This document shows, piece by piece, positions 15,027 through 26,526 of a DNA stretch of 64,000 bases; the stretch's first letter is position 1; each line of letters begins with the position of its first letter. This stretch comes from Flaccisagitta enflata (lineage: Eukaryota > Chaetognatha > Sagittoidea > Aphragmophora). The translations under genes were made by a program, and so were the position numbers. Location of the stretch: positions 41,726,001 to 41,790,000 of the forward strand of contig OZ231128.1 in the NCBI GenBank assembly GCA_965153355.1. Direction: 5' to 3'. The notes under the pieces were generated by a model. That model was not told the origin of the DNA. It made no database searches and saw only the letters and a program-made list of their open reading frames with translations.

Positions 15027-15732
15027 CTGAATGAAATATATATCCCAATAAATTCATTTTTAGTAATCATATGGTATTTTGATCTATCAAGAACTTCTGT
15101 AACGAGTTTCTAATGGATTGGTTTATGATTTTTCGACTAAAATCAGTGTATCCTTTATTTCACAGTAAGCAACAAAAAGCCATTGATTTTTCTTTTGTTT
15201 TCTTTTGATATTAGATAATTTTAGAGCAATATGTTTAACTACAGCCTCCAATTTTTTCAATATTCAAAATATTTGGTAAAAATTTGATCTAATGAGGTCA
15301 AGCAGAATGATTTTTGCCAATCTATTTGGATTTAGGAGCTCTTTCTATGTAGGTTGTCATCTAATGATTTCAACAGAAAACCTTTGAATTCGATTTTGGT
15401 TAAATGACAGTTTTTCTTCAAAACGCTCTCATTTCCAAACGGGTTGAGCTACTGAGCTTTGCTTGGTCTTGGATGGAAGATTTTTTGTCATAGTTTGTTT
15501 TCATTTTTCTATTGGATATTAAAGTTTAGCTGCTATGAATATGGGTAGGTGTCCTGATATTTATGAGCTAGATAGTATAACAATGTTGACATCCCTTCTT
15601 GTTTGTTTATTTTTGTTTAGTTTTTTTTTTCATTTCTCTTGTTTTATACCGGTGCACATTAACAGGAATGGAGTCAAATTTTTGTTGGTGACATGTCTCG
15701 TTTGAACTAGTAACGCTGGGATACAATATCGT
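15027..15732. other. A/T-rich non-coding sequence
   Basis: Phrases resembling the CAGGGTCAT foldback family (for example around 15420-15480) but no ends that can be defined. Confidence 0.35.
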
Positions 15733-15900
15733 AATGGACGGCAAGGGCAGGGGCGTGCAAACCCCCCCCCCCCCACCCCCCACACACACACACGCGGTCA
15801 TCTCCGATGCGCGTTTTTACATGTTTTACTTGTGACCTGGGACGGACCGACTGACGGGTTGACGTAGGGACAAAGCCTCGGATAGAGTCACTAGTATGAG
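15733..15900 (-). mobile_element. Degenerate family A copy
   Basis: GGACGGCAAGGGCAGGGGCG, a C-rich and CA core, then GACGGACCGACTGACGGGTT and GATAGAGTCACTAGTATG. Confidence 0.4.
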
Positions 15901-16023
15901 CTCATAGGAGCTCATATGAGCTGCCTGGCTGTCTATAGGCAACCATTCCAAAACATATTGTTGTATCGACCGACATCAGCTGCCCTACAGAAGATTACCC
16001 TTGTCGTTTCTCTCTCGTTCTTC

Positions 16024-16027
<4 letters not shown>

Positions 16028-16088
<61 letters not shown>

Positions 16089-16234
16089 CATCTCTCATTT
16101 CATCTCCCGCGTTCCACATCTTTTGTCGTGGCGTCTTTTATTGGTTTTCACTTTTATCGCGATGAGGTGTCAAAATGGGAGAAATTCAACCTGGCATTTT
16201 TTACGCTTGTGGAAAAAGGGGCGGGAGAGAGTGA

Positions 16235-16319
<85 letters not shown>

Positions 16320-16595
16320 AGAGAAAGAGAAAGAGAAAGAGAGAGAGAGAGAAAAAAAAAGAGCTTTTTTTTGTTTGAAAAAGTGAGAATGGATTTGATC
16401 CACCTTACAAGATACGTTACAAATGTTACGAAACATCGGACTTGAAGGCTGAAATTGAAAAGTTTTTTCTTTTTTTCTTTCAAATCAATACTCTAATTAC
16501 TGAGAAACCTTTCTGTTGATTGTGCAAAGTGCGAGATGGCAAACAGATAACTGACACAATGGGGGGAAAAAGGTTAGAGATAGATCGTGTCAAGA

Positions 16596-16654
<59 letters not shown>

Positions 16655-16790
16655 CAATATGACAAACGAGACTGCGTCAAAAACTAAAACTAAAACTATG
16701 ACTAAAACTAAAACTAAAACTAAAACTAAAACTAAAACTAAAACTAAAACTAAAACTAAAACTAAAACTAAAACCAAAACTAAAAAAAAA
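16028..16790. repeat. (CT)n, (GA)n and (AAAACT)n arrays
   Basis: CT 16028-16083; GA 16238-16312 continuing into GAAA to about 16355; GA 16601-16652; hexanucleotide AAAACT 16680-16785 ending in poly-A. Confidence 0.95.
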
Positions 16791-16799
16791 AAAAAAACA

Positions 16800-17878
16800 A
16801 CGAAAGACGGTATTCATGCTGAGTACATTATGTACTGTACATCTCGGTACATTATGATGTATATTTAAAAGTGTTTATATGCGGGTGGTTAATTTCGGTT
16901 AGGGTTCCATTCGATTCTAGACACTCGGATTGGATGGAGCCCAATAGAAATCGAGTAATCACAGATTTACTAATCCATGGATCCGCAGATGTACCATCCT
17001 TCCTAGTTTTATCTCTCGATGACGGCGTTGCTTCAATAGTCAATACGTGGCCAAGATTGTTTCCTCCCCCCACTGATTACGTCACAAACACCTGCGGCTG
17101 AAAGCGCGCCATAAAAGGGTTTACCTAATTATCCCCCTTTTTTGGTTCGCTGCTCTTTTGTTGCCAATCGACGCAAAATCGCGATTTGTCACTTTTTCCC
17201 CTTAGTCACGGTTTTCGGTTTGCTTTAATTTTGCCTAGCTTGATTTCCCGATCGATACTCCTTCACTTGAGTATGTCAAAAGTGGGGGTTTGTATTTTTG
17301 TTTCTCCTTCTCTGTCTGTCTGTCTGGTATGTCTGTCTGACTGTCTGTCCATTTGATACTCGTTCACTTTAGGATGTCACAAGTACGGTTTGCGATTGTC
17401 TCCTTCTTTGTCTGTCTGGTATGTCCGTCTATCTGTCTGATTGATTGTTTTGCTATCTCCTGACTTTTTGCCTAATTGTCGGTCAGCTTGCCTCCCTTCC
17501 TATTTTGCGTTGGTTATAGTAAATACCTGTTTGTCTTTCTGTCAGGTCTAAATCTATCGGCGGCAAGTTAAAGATAAATCGAGGATGACGCAGAATAACT
17601 TGAGTTTTTCTACTCATTGTTGGCATGTGACGCCATTTGTTAGCTAATTCGTCGGCTCTATCTTCTTTTTCATAGTTTCTGGCAAACCCGTCTCGTCTCC
17701 AATTCTAGTATGAATCACATAACACTTTTGTTGACTGTGGTGAAAAACTTTAATATTCAAATTTGCCAAATGTCAGGTAGATGAAGCCCAGCTGAGTTGG
17801 AAGCCCCGACGTCGAGAACAACCGATCATGGACACGCTCAACCACGACTCTTGACAAAATATTATTTTCTTTTTTAGG
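16800..17878. other. Unique sequence with a diverged duplication
   Basis: 17265-17340 and 17355-17445 are diverged copies sharing TCACTT, ATGTCA and TCTGTCTGGTATGTC. No exon supported. Confidence 0.4.
17072..17125 (+). promoter_or_regulatory. Possible core promoter (CRE-like plus TATA-like)
   Basis: TGATTACGTCAC at about 17076 is followed about 30 bp later by CCATAAAAGGG. No convincing coding exon follows, so this may be chance. Confidence 0.15.
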
Positions 17879-18012
17879 CGCGTTCGTTCGTTCGTTCGTT
17901 CGTTCGTTCGTTCGTTCGTTCGTTCGTTCGTTCGTTCGTTCGTTCGTTCGTTCGTTCGTTCGTTCGTTCGTTCGTTCGTTCGTTCGTTCGTTCGTTCGTT
18001 CGTTCGTTCGTT
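17879..18012. repeat. (CGTT)n array, ~33 units
   Basis: Uninterrupted CGTT. The complementary frame reads Asn-Glu-Arg-Thr repeats and is not a gene. Confidence 0.95.
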
Positions 18013-18530
18013 GGGCGAGTGCGCGACTGAAAATGACGCAAACTGCCATTTGCCGCCTGAAACAGTTTTTGACCTTTTTATTTGTTCATTTTGACGTGAT
18101 ATAGAATAGTAATTTGTTGCCGATACAATTTTCAGTAATGACAAAGACGCAGGGCAAAAAAAGTTCATTCCATGGAATGCAATTATCGCTCCTTTATCAA
18201 TCAAATCAAAGATTGTGCTTTCTCAACCTTCAGAGGTTTTTCCGTCAACTTAACTGTGCCAATTTGGGTAATGGGTACGGTCATTCTTGGCTAAGTGATG
18301 GTCTCTCTCGCTCTTAAAAAAAGTTGATTCCTGATTTCTTTTTGTTACAATCAAACTTGTGCCTTACAATTTTCAACTTTTGTCTCTGTATCTATCAACA
18401 ATAGAATTTGCCCCAATTATTCATAATTCTCAAATTGCCCATTCAACACCATTGAACCGTTACGCGCTGAAAGAAATGGTGTCAACTAAAAGTCACCAAA
18501 AGACACAAAAGGCATCCGATCCTCTTGGGA

Positions 18531-18532
<2 letters not shown>

Positions 18533-18620
<88 letters not shown>

Positions 18621-18645
18621 AAACAACAAAAAAAAAAACAGCAGC

Positions 18646-18713
<68 letters not shown>
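18533..18713. repeat. (CAA)n array
   Basis: CAA interrupted once by a poly-A segment near 18620-18640. A Gln/Thr/Asn frame results from the repeat. Confidence 0.95.
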
Positions 18714-18715
<2 letters not shown>

Positions 18716-18930
18716 TTAACAACAACGTGTATGAGCGGAAATTGATCGCATCTTCCCAAAAATTAGATATGCGTAAAGAGTCCGAGTCTCTCATTCACGA
18801 TCAAGAATTTCTTTCTTTCTTTGTTTCTTTTCTTTTTTTTCCTTTTCGTTTCTGACTCTTTACGATGAAGGGGCGGTGTTTGTTAAGCGGCACTTGAGAG
18901 CTTGCCTCTTCAAAAAATGGTCACGGTTCA

Positions 18931-18981
18931 AAGGAGAAATTGGGCATCATGTTTAATCGTTTCTTGCTACCCCAATTTCTC
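18931..18981. repeat. Hairpin, GGAGAAATTGGG stem
   Basis: GGAGAAATTGGG and CCCAATTTCTCC separated by about 26 nt. No transcription context. Confidence 0.5.
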
Positions 18982-19147
18982 CCCTTTATTCTCCTCCTCC
19001 TCTGCCTACTGCTACCTCCATCCCCAAGAAATGCGATATCATGAATCTAAATCGTTTTTCAATTTTGGGCATTTGCCCTTCAGTTTCAAGGAATGTGATG
19101 CAGACGGATTTAGTATGAACGATTATGATGATATTTTTGTATGTCTA

Positions 19148-19745
19148 CTATCTAGAACAAAAGTATGTCGGCAAGATAAGAATCAGGTTACATATTCATT
19201 AAATCATTAAGAAAACATTAATGAAACACATATGATACTTTCTTTTAGTCTTGTGGACATCAAAACATATCATCAATTTCATTGAAGTAGGGGTACATGA
19301 GGAACCATCTTTCCCGACACGATCTCCTCCCATAACTTGAAAGCAGATTTTTTAAAGCCCATGCTCATTGGTGTGTGCTCCCCTATCTGTATATGTCTCC
19401 AAAACACTATCTAACACGGGTTAAGAGGGTAAAAGGACGTTTCATGAGTACCCTTTGGCATCAAATAAGCAGCAAAAATTTCCTTAAATAGCTGAAAATA
19501 TTGTTTGGTCAAGTGCGGTATAATTGACAGGAAATAAAATGTTATTTTTTTGCCAATTTGCTTTTGGAGTAGCAATCTTGTTTTACTTGTCATTTCTTAA
19601 CGAATTGAGATAGAGGAACGTGGTTGGTGGCATTAGCTCAGAAATTCAATGTAGATTCAGAATCTCACCAATTTTTATATGAATTTCTTGTTTTAAGCAG
19701 AGATATGGCCCATAATGCTTGCCGACAAACATATGTTCTAGATAG
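19148..19745. mobile_element. 598-bp segment bounded by short TIRs and TA
   Basis: CTATCTAGAACAAAAGTATG at the left and the inverted CATATGTTCTAGATAG at the right, both flanked by TA; the arms also share GTCGGCAAG. About 29 bp of inverted similarity. The interior is unique and non-coding. Confidence 0.55.
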
Positions 19746-19801
19746 TATTTATGGAATCATGTGTTATTGAATTTTAATGTCATGTAAACCGCAAAAACCT
19801 A

Positions 19802-19979
19802 CAGTGACACCACGCTATAACAGATTCAAGAGTAACCAATATCCGCCTATAACGGAAGTGGAATCTTGGTACCTTCATAACAATTCTTTTTTTTTTCTTA
19901 GATTGGCAATAACGGAAACCCGCCTATAATGGATACATTTTGCTGGTCTTTTGACATGCTTTGAAATGGGGTTAAACTG
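19802..19979. mobile_element. 178-bp MITE, pogo/Tc1-like ends
   Basis: TA|CAGTGACACCACGCTATAAC at the left and GGGGTTAAACTG|TA at the right. The CGCTATAACGGA-type ends are characteristic of IS630-Tc1-mariner MITEs. The interior contains a second CGCCTATAA motif. A related left end lies at 47164. Confidence 0.7.
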
Positions 19980-19981
19980 TA

Positions 19982-20865
19982 TCTCATGTATTTCTCTATA
20001 TCCGCGGTATTATTCAAAAAGAGTAAAAATCAAAAAGTGTGCTTTACAAAATCGTGACCCTAAAATTTGCAATTTTGCGTTGTAACTAACAATGGAGGTC
20101 GTTCAGATGTGTCGCTGCCTTTTTCCTTTGCGCTTCTCGCCATCTCGGCTTTGAAAGAGATGACGGCGAGCCTTACAGAAATAGTGTGACACACATTTGG
20201 GTGCCTCCACAACATGCGGTCCACCTTATTTGGGAAAGAAGAATGTTCCTTCGTCCCTTGGTCCACCCTATCTGAGTCTCTACAACCGTTAGTCCAGCCC
20301 ATGCATCACGCCGTCTCCTTAAAAAGTCGATCAGCAGTCGTCTTTTATCCGATCAAAACCGATTTTCTGAATGACTCAATCGTTCTGATGCGCGGCCAAC
20401 CATGTCGTGGCCAAATAGGTCATCTTTATTCAGGGGGGAATGCAAGTCTGATAGGTCAATTCTTATTTTTTTTCATGTTGTTGTTAGAAAAAAAAATAAT
20501 TTTTTTTTGTGAACTTACACATCGGAAAGCATGTCTGTTCGTTTTTGAGGAGCTTGGTTCTTATTACAGTTGAACTTCGCAAGCGCACATTTCAAGAGAC
20601 CATAAAAAACCATGCCTTATACTGAGGCTGCTTTATCGTCATTACATAAATGACTCTTAAATTCCTAACCGATTTTACGCTTTGAAGGTCGATAGAAATG
20701 AGGATATGCCTTAATGGCGGGTGCGCTCTAGAAAGGTTAGCCTGAATGTTACCTGAGTGAGAATCTCGGTACTAAGGAGCGACCAAAACAGTAGTATTTT
20801 ATCCTTCCATGGGCGATTTACAAATTGTCCTAAACCATCTTCCTCCTAACCCACTTCCACGCTAA
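19982..20865. other. Unique sequence, no gene supported
   Basis: Frames on both strands at 20060-20570 overlap and have no splice or homology support. Confidence 0.4.
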
Positions 20866-21079
20866 AGACGCGGGGTCACAATATCGTTGCGGACGGGTGG
20901 GCAGGGGCGTTTAACCCCTATCCACACCACAAGAACCCCCCCCCCCCAAACATACACACATACACAGAGAGCATCTCAAACGCTCGATTTCCTACTTTTC
21001 GACTGGTTTCCACAGACCCACAGACCAATGGACTGACGGACGGACTAAGCCTCTTAAAGAGATGCGTGTCCGCAACTAG
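20866..21079 (-). mobile_element. Family A variant (C-rich core)
   Basis: GCGGGGTCACAATATCGTTG and GGGTGGGCAGGGGCGT at the left, poly-C, then CTGACGGACGGACTAAGCC and ATGCGTGTCCGCAACTAG. Same subfamily as 2871-3057. Confidence 0.6.
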
Positions 21080-21243
21080 AAGAGTGAATCTGGGTTGATA
21101 TGATTATCAGATTTGTAGAATCAAGACGTGACGCAATTCGCATATTTGGTTTAAGTCACTGCACTTCTGTCCCTCACAAGAGCCCATTTTCTATCTTGTA
21201 TATGTCTCTCTCTGTCTCTGGCTTAGCTTAGATCTCCCTGCGC

Positions 21244-21376
<133 letters not shown>

Positions 21377-21605
21377 AATTTAAGGATACGTAATTCCAGC
21401 ATTTACAAACTAGATTGTTTAATTGAAACAAAAAGACAAATTCGGGGTTGATTACATATTTCGGCTATGGAACAGCTAAAAGTTAGTAACAGAAAGTTTA
21501 AGATCTCCAAGACTTTGAGTTTGTGAGGCGAGTTGTTCTTAGAAGTCGTCGATGTCAGGGAACGGCTTCGCAGCACCTGAAATTGAGTGGTGGACGCAAA
21601 TTGCA

Positions 21606-22300
21606 TTTTTAGTCTTTATCCCGCTTTGTCGGTCGGTCCGCGTCCGTCGGTTGGTCTGTAACGCTTTGCTTTTTTTATGTTAATGGGCGGTTCTTGCATT
21701 ACTGCTCCTGTTCAAATGCTTTGTTAACCATTTTTATCACTGCCCCTGCCCACTTGTGCGTAGGTGGGTGGAGTGGGATAAAGTGGTGTTAGGTGCTTTT
21801 TTCCCCATTAGGGTGGGTTTTGATGGACTGTGTAGGTGGGTGGAGTGGGATAAAGTGGTGTTAGGTGTTTTTTTCCAATCAGCTGAGGGTGGGATTTGAT
21901 GGACTGTGTAGGTGGGTGGAGTGGGTGGAGTGGGAAAGAGTGGTGTTAGGTATTTTTTTCCCATCAGGGTGGGATTTGATGGACTGTGTAGGTAGGTAAA
22001 GTGGGAAAAAGTAGTGTTAGGCGTTTTTTTTCCATCAGGATGAACTGTGTAGATGTGTAGAACTGTGTAGATGGGTGGAGTGGGATTGTTTTCTCCATCG
22101 GGGTGGGATTTGATGGACTGTGTAGGTGAGTGGAGTGGGATGAAGTGGCGTTAGGTGTTTTTTTCCCATCAGGGTGGGATATGATGGACTGTGTAGGTGA
22201 GTGGAGTGGGCTAAAGTGGTGTTAGGTGTTTTTTCCCATCAGGGTGGGATTTGATGGGCTGTGCGTACGCGACTTCGATAGCCATGTATCCGGCCTTGTT
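21606..22300 (+). mobile_element. Family A with ~95-bp VNTR cargo
   Basis: Left end TTTTTAGTCTTTATCCCGCT, then GTCGGTTGGTCTGTAACGC; right end GCCATGTATCCGGCCTTGTT. In between, 21760-22260 repeats a ~75-105-bp unit about seven times (GTGGAGTGGGATAAAGTGG, then TTAGGTG, then CATCAGGGTGGGATTTGATG). Confidence 0.8.
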
Positions 22301-22351
22301 TGTTTGTGTTCTACTTCATTTCATATATCTATCAATTCATGTTATGTAATG

Positions 22352-22852
22352 CTAAGCTGCACGTGAAAAAACAACACTTTTCTTTGAACAACCGCTTTCA
22401 ATCAAATATTTTTCTTTTTTGTAATATGTTTCCAAAAAAGAATTCAAGTTTTGCTTACATGCTTCCGTGGAAATGATGCATTCTTTGAACCAGCATCTGG
22501 CGAAAGTTTCAAAAGCCTCGCCTTTGCACATGAATTTCTCGAAGAAACTTCCTTGGCAATTTCCTCTGGATTCTTTCCATGTTTTGAAGCACACGTCACA
22601 TGGGCATGGCTTAGGGGCTTCCGTGGGGGCGTCCGTAGGGGCAGCCGTGGGTGCCTTAGTGGGGGCGGCCGTGGGGGCCTTTGTGGGGGCAGCCGTGGGC
22701 GCTTCCGTAGGGGCAGCCGTGGGAGCCTTGGTGGGGGCAGCCGTGGGTGCAGCCGTTGGTGCTTTGGTGGGTTCCGGTGGTGCGATGGTGGTGCCGGTAG
22801 TGGCGGCCCAGGCCAAAGCGACGCAAACGATGGTGACCAGGAGACGTGCCAT
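22352..22852 (-). CDS. Small secreted Pro/Thr-rich, Cys-rich protein
   Basis: 166 residues. Seen: a hydrophobic N-terminal signal peptide (MARLLVTIVCVALAWA), then about 50 residues of imperfect repeats built from APT units (APTKAPTAAPT and variants with Glu or Asp), then an ~85-residue C-terminal region with nine cysteines starting PCPCDVC. The Met at 22852 is chosen because the signal peptide begins there and a strong acceptor (TTGTCTTTTCAG) lies 8 nt upstream, implying a 5'UTR intron; a good donor (AAG|GTGAGT) on the same strand sits near 23340. The repeat block would be O-glycosylated and length-variable if expressed. The Cys-rich part is not a family I recognise. It sits next to the end of a family A repeat at 22300. 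Function unknown; secretion is an inference from the signal peptide. Confidence 0.72.
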   Translation of the reverse strand: MARLLVTIVCVALAWAATTGTTIAPPEPTKAPTAAPTAAPTKAPTAAPTEAPTAAPTKAPTAAPTKAPTAAPTDAPTEAPKPCPCDVCFKTWKESRGNCQGSFFEKFMCKGEAFETFARCWFKECIISTEACKQNLNSFLETYYKKEKYLIESGCSKKSVVFSRAA

Positions 22853-22984
22853 TTTCTGCTGAAAAGACAAAATGATTCTGAGTTGATGTTTCGAGCATTT
22901 TGCGTGAAAACGACAAACACTTTTTTTTTTGGAGGGGGGGGGATGAAAACATAACACTTGTAAAAAAAAAATAACAGAAGACAA

Positions 22985-23674
22985 AGTAAGAAAAATTAGA
23001 TTTAAGTTTTTAAAAATAAATAAATTATAATGAGCGTATTATGCATCGACTATGGAACGTCCAAATATATTTCACAAGATCGAAAATGAGATTCGCATTC
23101 ATACGCAATGATTTAAGCATAGTTCAAAGATGAGAATTGGCAATTTGTAAAGGATTGGCGGGTCGACCGGCAAAACAAAACGTAGCTTGGGTCTTGCTTT
23201 TCCCGAATACATCAAACACGGTTTGTGTCTTTTGAAGCCAGAGATCACATCGGACAAACACTCCGCAAGTAAAGGAAAAAAATTACGAAAAAAAAGGAAT
23301 AAACAAATTCTGAGAATGACTATAAATCGACAAACTCACCTTTATACGTACTTTTGATTGAAAATGATTAATCGAACGAATCTATCATTTGTCAAATGGG
23401 CAGATGACCGATTCTCACGTTCAGTAATCAAAAGCCTGAAAAACCGGCGGTCGGTGGATTATGCAATTTCTAAGGGGTGATTGACTCAAAAGGCAATTAA
23501 GCGATGCTGCTTTCTTTCGTTCTCTTTTTTTTTTTTTGGGGGGGGGGGGGAAGGGGGGGCTTCCTTTGCGTTTGATTTCACACGTTGTGCCCCTAAAAGA
23601 TGTTCTCATGATTCAGAGTTGGCCGAAGTTGATAAATGCTTGCATGCTGTAAGCATTGCATTGGCGGATAACTA
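22985..23674. other. Upstream region of the secreted-protein gene
   Basis: Contains a minus-strand donor AAG|GTGAGTTTG near 23340 that could end a 5'UTR exon for the gene at 22352-22852. Otherwise unique; a poly-T/poly-G tract lies at 23524-23567. Confidence 0.3.
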
Positions 23675-24429
23675 CAGGGAATGCCCCGCATAGTGCCACC
23701 AAAGAAAACGTCATAGTTCAGCTTCTAAAAAAGATAATCAAATTCTGAAAAAAGTTCTAAAAAGCTCTTTTAAACCGATTTTATGGGATACAAAAAGAAA
23801 TGATCACAACTTCAAAACTGTGTCTGTACTGTAGCATTGAAAGAAATTTTGAAAATGGCGAGGCACGCATTTTCCTTTTTGGGGATTTTGGAGTGGGTTT
23901 ACTGATTTTGATAAAATTTCTCAACCCATTGAGCAAAAACTTCAGGGTTGGGCTTGCATGAAAGATATTTTGAAGTAGATCATGAATGCACAAAATGATC
24001 AGGCTGTAAATCTAGGTATGATCAGAAATTTGCCTATCAGAGGCCAAAAACAACACTTTTGCTCTAGAAATCTCTGTGAAAAATGTATTATTTCGATAGA
24101 AATATGATGGGAAACTCACAAAATTTTTCAGATACTAATTTTTTAAGAAGATATCTTCAATTAGAGACCGTTTCCAGCAGTATGTTACAATTTGTTGATA
24201 AATGGCAGAGAAAAAATGAGCAACTCTTACTAGTTTTTTGAGAAAAACAGTGATTTTTCTCAAAAATTGAGCATTTTTCGCTTATTCCGGGTCAGTTATT
24301 TTTTCAAAACCCAATTTGTTAGTTTGATACAGACAAAATCTTTCAGGAACTTTTTTTAGAATTAAATTATCATTTCTTGAAGCAGAAATATGACGTTTTC
24401 TTTGGTGGCACTTTGCGGGGTATTCCCTG
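23675..24429. mobile_element. 755-bp TIR element with ~85-bp TIRs
   Basis: TA|CAGGGAATGCCCCGC at the left; the right end is the inverted CAGGGAATACCCCGC followed by TA. The inverted arms extend about 85 bp with few mismatches (both contain AGTGCCACCAAAGAAAACGT). The interior is A/T-rich and non-coding. Confidence 0.85.
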
Positions 24430-24767
24430 TAGACCCATAAGTGGAAAAAGAAGGTCGGGACACTCCTGTAAAATCATGCATTGACACAGTGGGGTGAAAT
24501 GGTACGAGCTTCATAACCGTTTCTGGATGTTCTGGGGCTGACATGTTTAATCTCAGAAAGATTCGTTTTGACATCGTATCCCAACATCTGTTGGTTACCA
24601 GGCAGCCACTTGAAGTTTGTACGCGCAATGAAGATTCAAAGCAGATTAGCGCTCATCTCGAGCGAGAGTTTGAATAATTCGAATTGCGACGTTTACTCGT
24701 TTTGCCTTTAATGACGTCATTCAAATTGATTGTTCGCGTTCTCTCATTCTTTGCACCATGATTAAGC

Positions 24768-25276
24768 ATTCATTCATTCATTCATTCATTCATTCATTCA
24801 TTCATTCATTCATTCATTCATTCATTCATTCATACATTCATTCATACATTCATTCATTTTTTCATTCTTTCATTCTTTCATTCTTTCATTCATTCATTCA
24901 TTCATTCATTCATTCATTCATTCATTCATTCATTCATTCATTCATTTATTCATTCATTCATTCATTCATTCATTCATTCATACATTCATTCATACATTCA
25001 TTCATTTTTTCATTCTTTCGTTCTTTCATTCTTTCATTCTTTCATTCTTTCATTTATTCATTTATTCATTCATTCATTCATTCATTCATTCATTCATTCA
25101 TTCATTCATTCATTCATTCATTCATTCATTCATTTATTCATTCATTCATTCATTCATTCATTCATTCATTCATTCATTCATTCATTCATTCATTCATTCG
25201 TTCATCTATTCATTCATTCATTCATTCATTCATTCATTCATTCATTCATTCATTCATTCATTCATTCATTCATTCA
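24768..25276. repeat. (ATTC)n array, ~510 bp
   Basis: ATTC with sporadic ATAC, TTTC and TTAT variants. Reads as Ser-Phe-Ile-His in one frame; not a gene. Confidence 0.95.
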
Positions 25277-25579
25277 AACAACAATCACACGTTCACACAC
25301 AATGCATCAAGGAAGAATGAGGAGATGAGAGAGTGATCGGCGAATGCTTATCCCACAATTGATCAAATGACCAATATGCCGGAGAATGTCTTTACCATTC
25401 TCGCCATCCTCCTTGTCATTATCCTTGCCATTTTCCCTTATGCCACTTTCTCTTGCCATTTTCTTTTTATCACCGCCATCGTTTCGTAAAGCCGCGACCG
25501 GCTGCCTGATCCTAAATGATACCGCTAAAGAATCAAACGCCGTAACAATGCATCGCTGCCACCCTTTTCGCCGCCGCGC

Positions 25580-26012
25580 CGCCTTCAACACCGCCATCAC
25601 CATCACCATCACCATCACCATCACCATAACCATCACCATCACCATCACCATCACCATCACCATCGCATCGCTGTCATCTTTTTCACCGCCGCGCCGCCTT
25701 CAACACCGCCATCACCATCACCATCACCATCACCATCACCATCGCATCGCTGCCATCCTTTTCACCGCCGCGCCGCCTTCAACACCGCCATCACATCACC
25801 ATCACCATCACCATCGCCATCACCATCACCATCGCATCGCATCGCTGCCATCCTTTTCACCGCCGCGCCGCCTTCGACACCGCCATCACCATCACCATCA
25901 CCATCACCATCACCATCACCATCACCATCACCATCACCATCACCATCACCATCACCATCACCATCGCATCGCTGCCATTCTTTTCACCGCCGCGCCGCCT
26001 TCCACACCGCCA
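25580..26012. repeat. Higher-order repeat: (CCATCA)n plus ~45-bp GC-rich spacer
   Basis: Blocks of CCATCA alternate with a spacer containing CATCGCTGCCATCCTTTTCA and CCGCCGCGCCGCCTTCAACA, five times with different CCATCA copy numbers. Confidence 0.9.
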
Positions 26013-26279
26013 TCAGTGCGCGGCAAATTCCAACCACATCTGACAACATCTATCGAAGAGTCATTCACGCGCATTGGCGTTGTCAATATGGATAGATGAA
26101 GATGCCGTTTCTCATTAATGGCGGAGCGCGTTGGGTTTTGCACACGCAAATATCGTTGTAATTGACGTTGGTATTTTTGTTGGACGTAGGAGAAGGGGAA
26201 GATGGAGAAGAAGGAGATATTTCTCCATTTATGAAAGCATAGGTGGTCGGCCCCTTCGGGGCCGCTGCCCAGATATAAC

Positions 26280-26526
26280 TATGCCGGATACACGGCTACG
26301 CGAGTCGCGTGCGGGTGAGTAGCTGATAGGGGAGGTAATGAAAAAGATAATGAAGCATTTGGGCAGGAGCAGTGCAGCTGAAACGGCCGGTACACGCCAA
26401 AAAGCGGATCGACCGACCGACATGGCAACTCATAGAGTAAGAGCTCCCAAGGCTCTTGTCCTTATTCTTTTGTTATGTTTTGATGTAATATTGTCCAAGT
26501 CATAGAGTCGCGTTGCTCGCGACTGA
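26280..26526 (-). mobile_element. Family A, rearranged
   Basis: ATGCCGGATACACGGCTACG, GCATTTGGGCAGGAGCAGTG and GGATCGACCGACCGACATGG; a hairpin end GTCGCGTTGCTCGCGAC lies at the right after about 100 bp of unrelated sequence. Confidence 0.6.

Noticed and set aside
22451-22954. Gly/Arg-rich 167-residue and Gly/Ala/Val-rich 131-residue plus-strand frames
   Set aside because: Shadows of the secreted-protein gene on the minus strand, which has a signal peptide and a cysteine pattern.
24362-24628. 88-residue minus-strand frame
   Set aside because: Partly inside the TIR of the element at 23675-24429; no support for the remainder.
24758-25336. 192-residue Ser-Phe-Ile-His frame
   Set aside because: Pure (ATTC)n array.
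25386-26099. 237-residue frame across the CCATCA region
   Set aside because: Open because the repeat units are multiples of three over most of the tract; the protein is low complexity and changes register.
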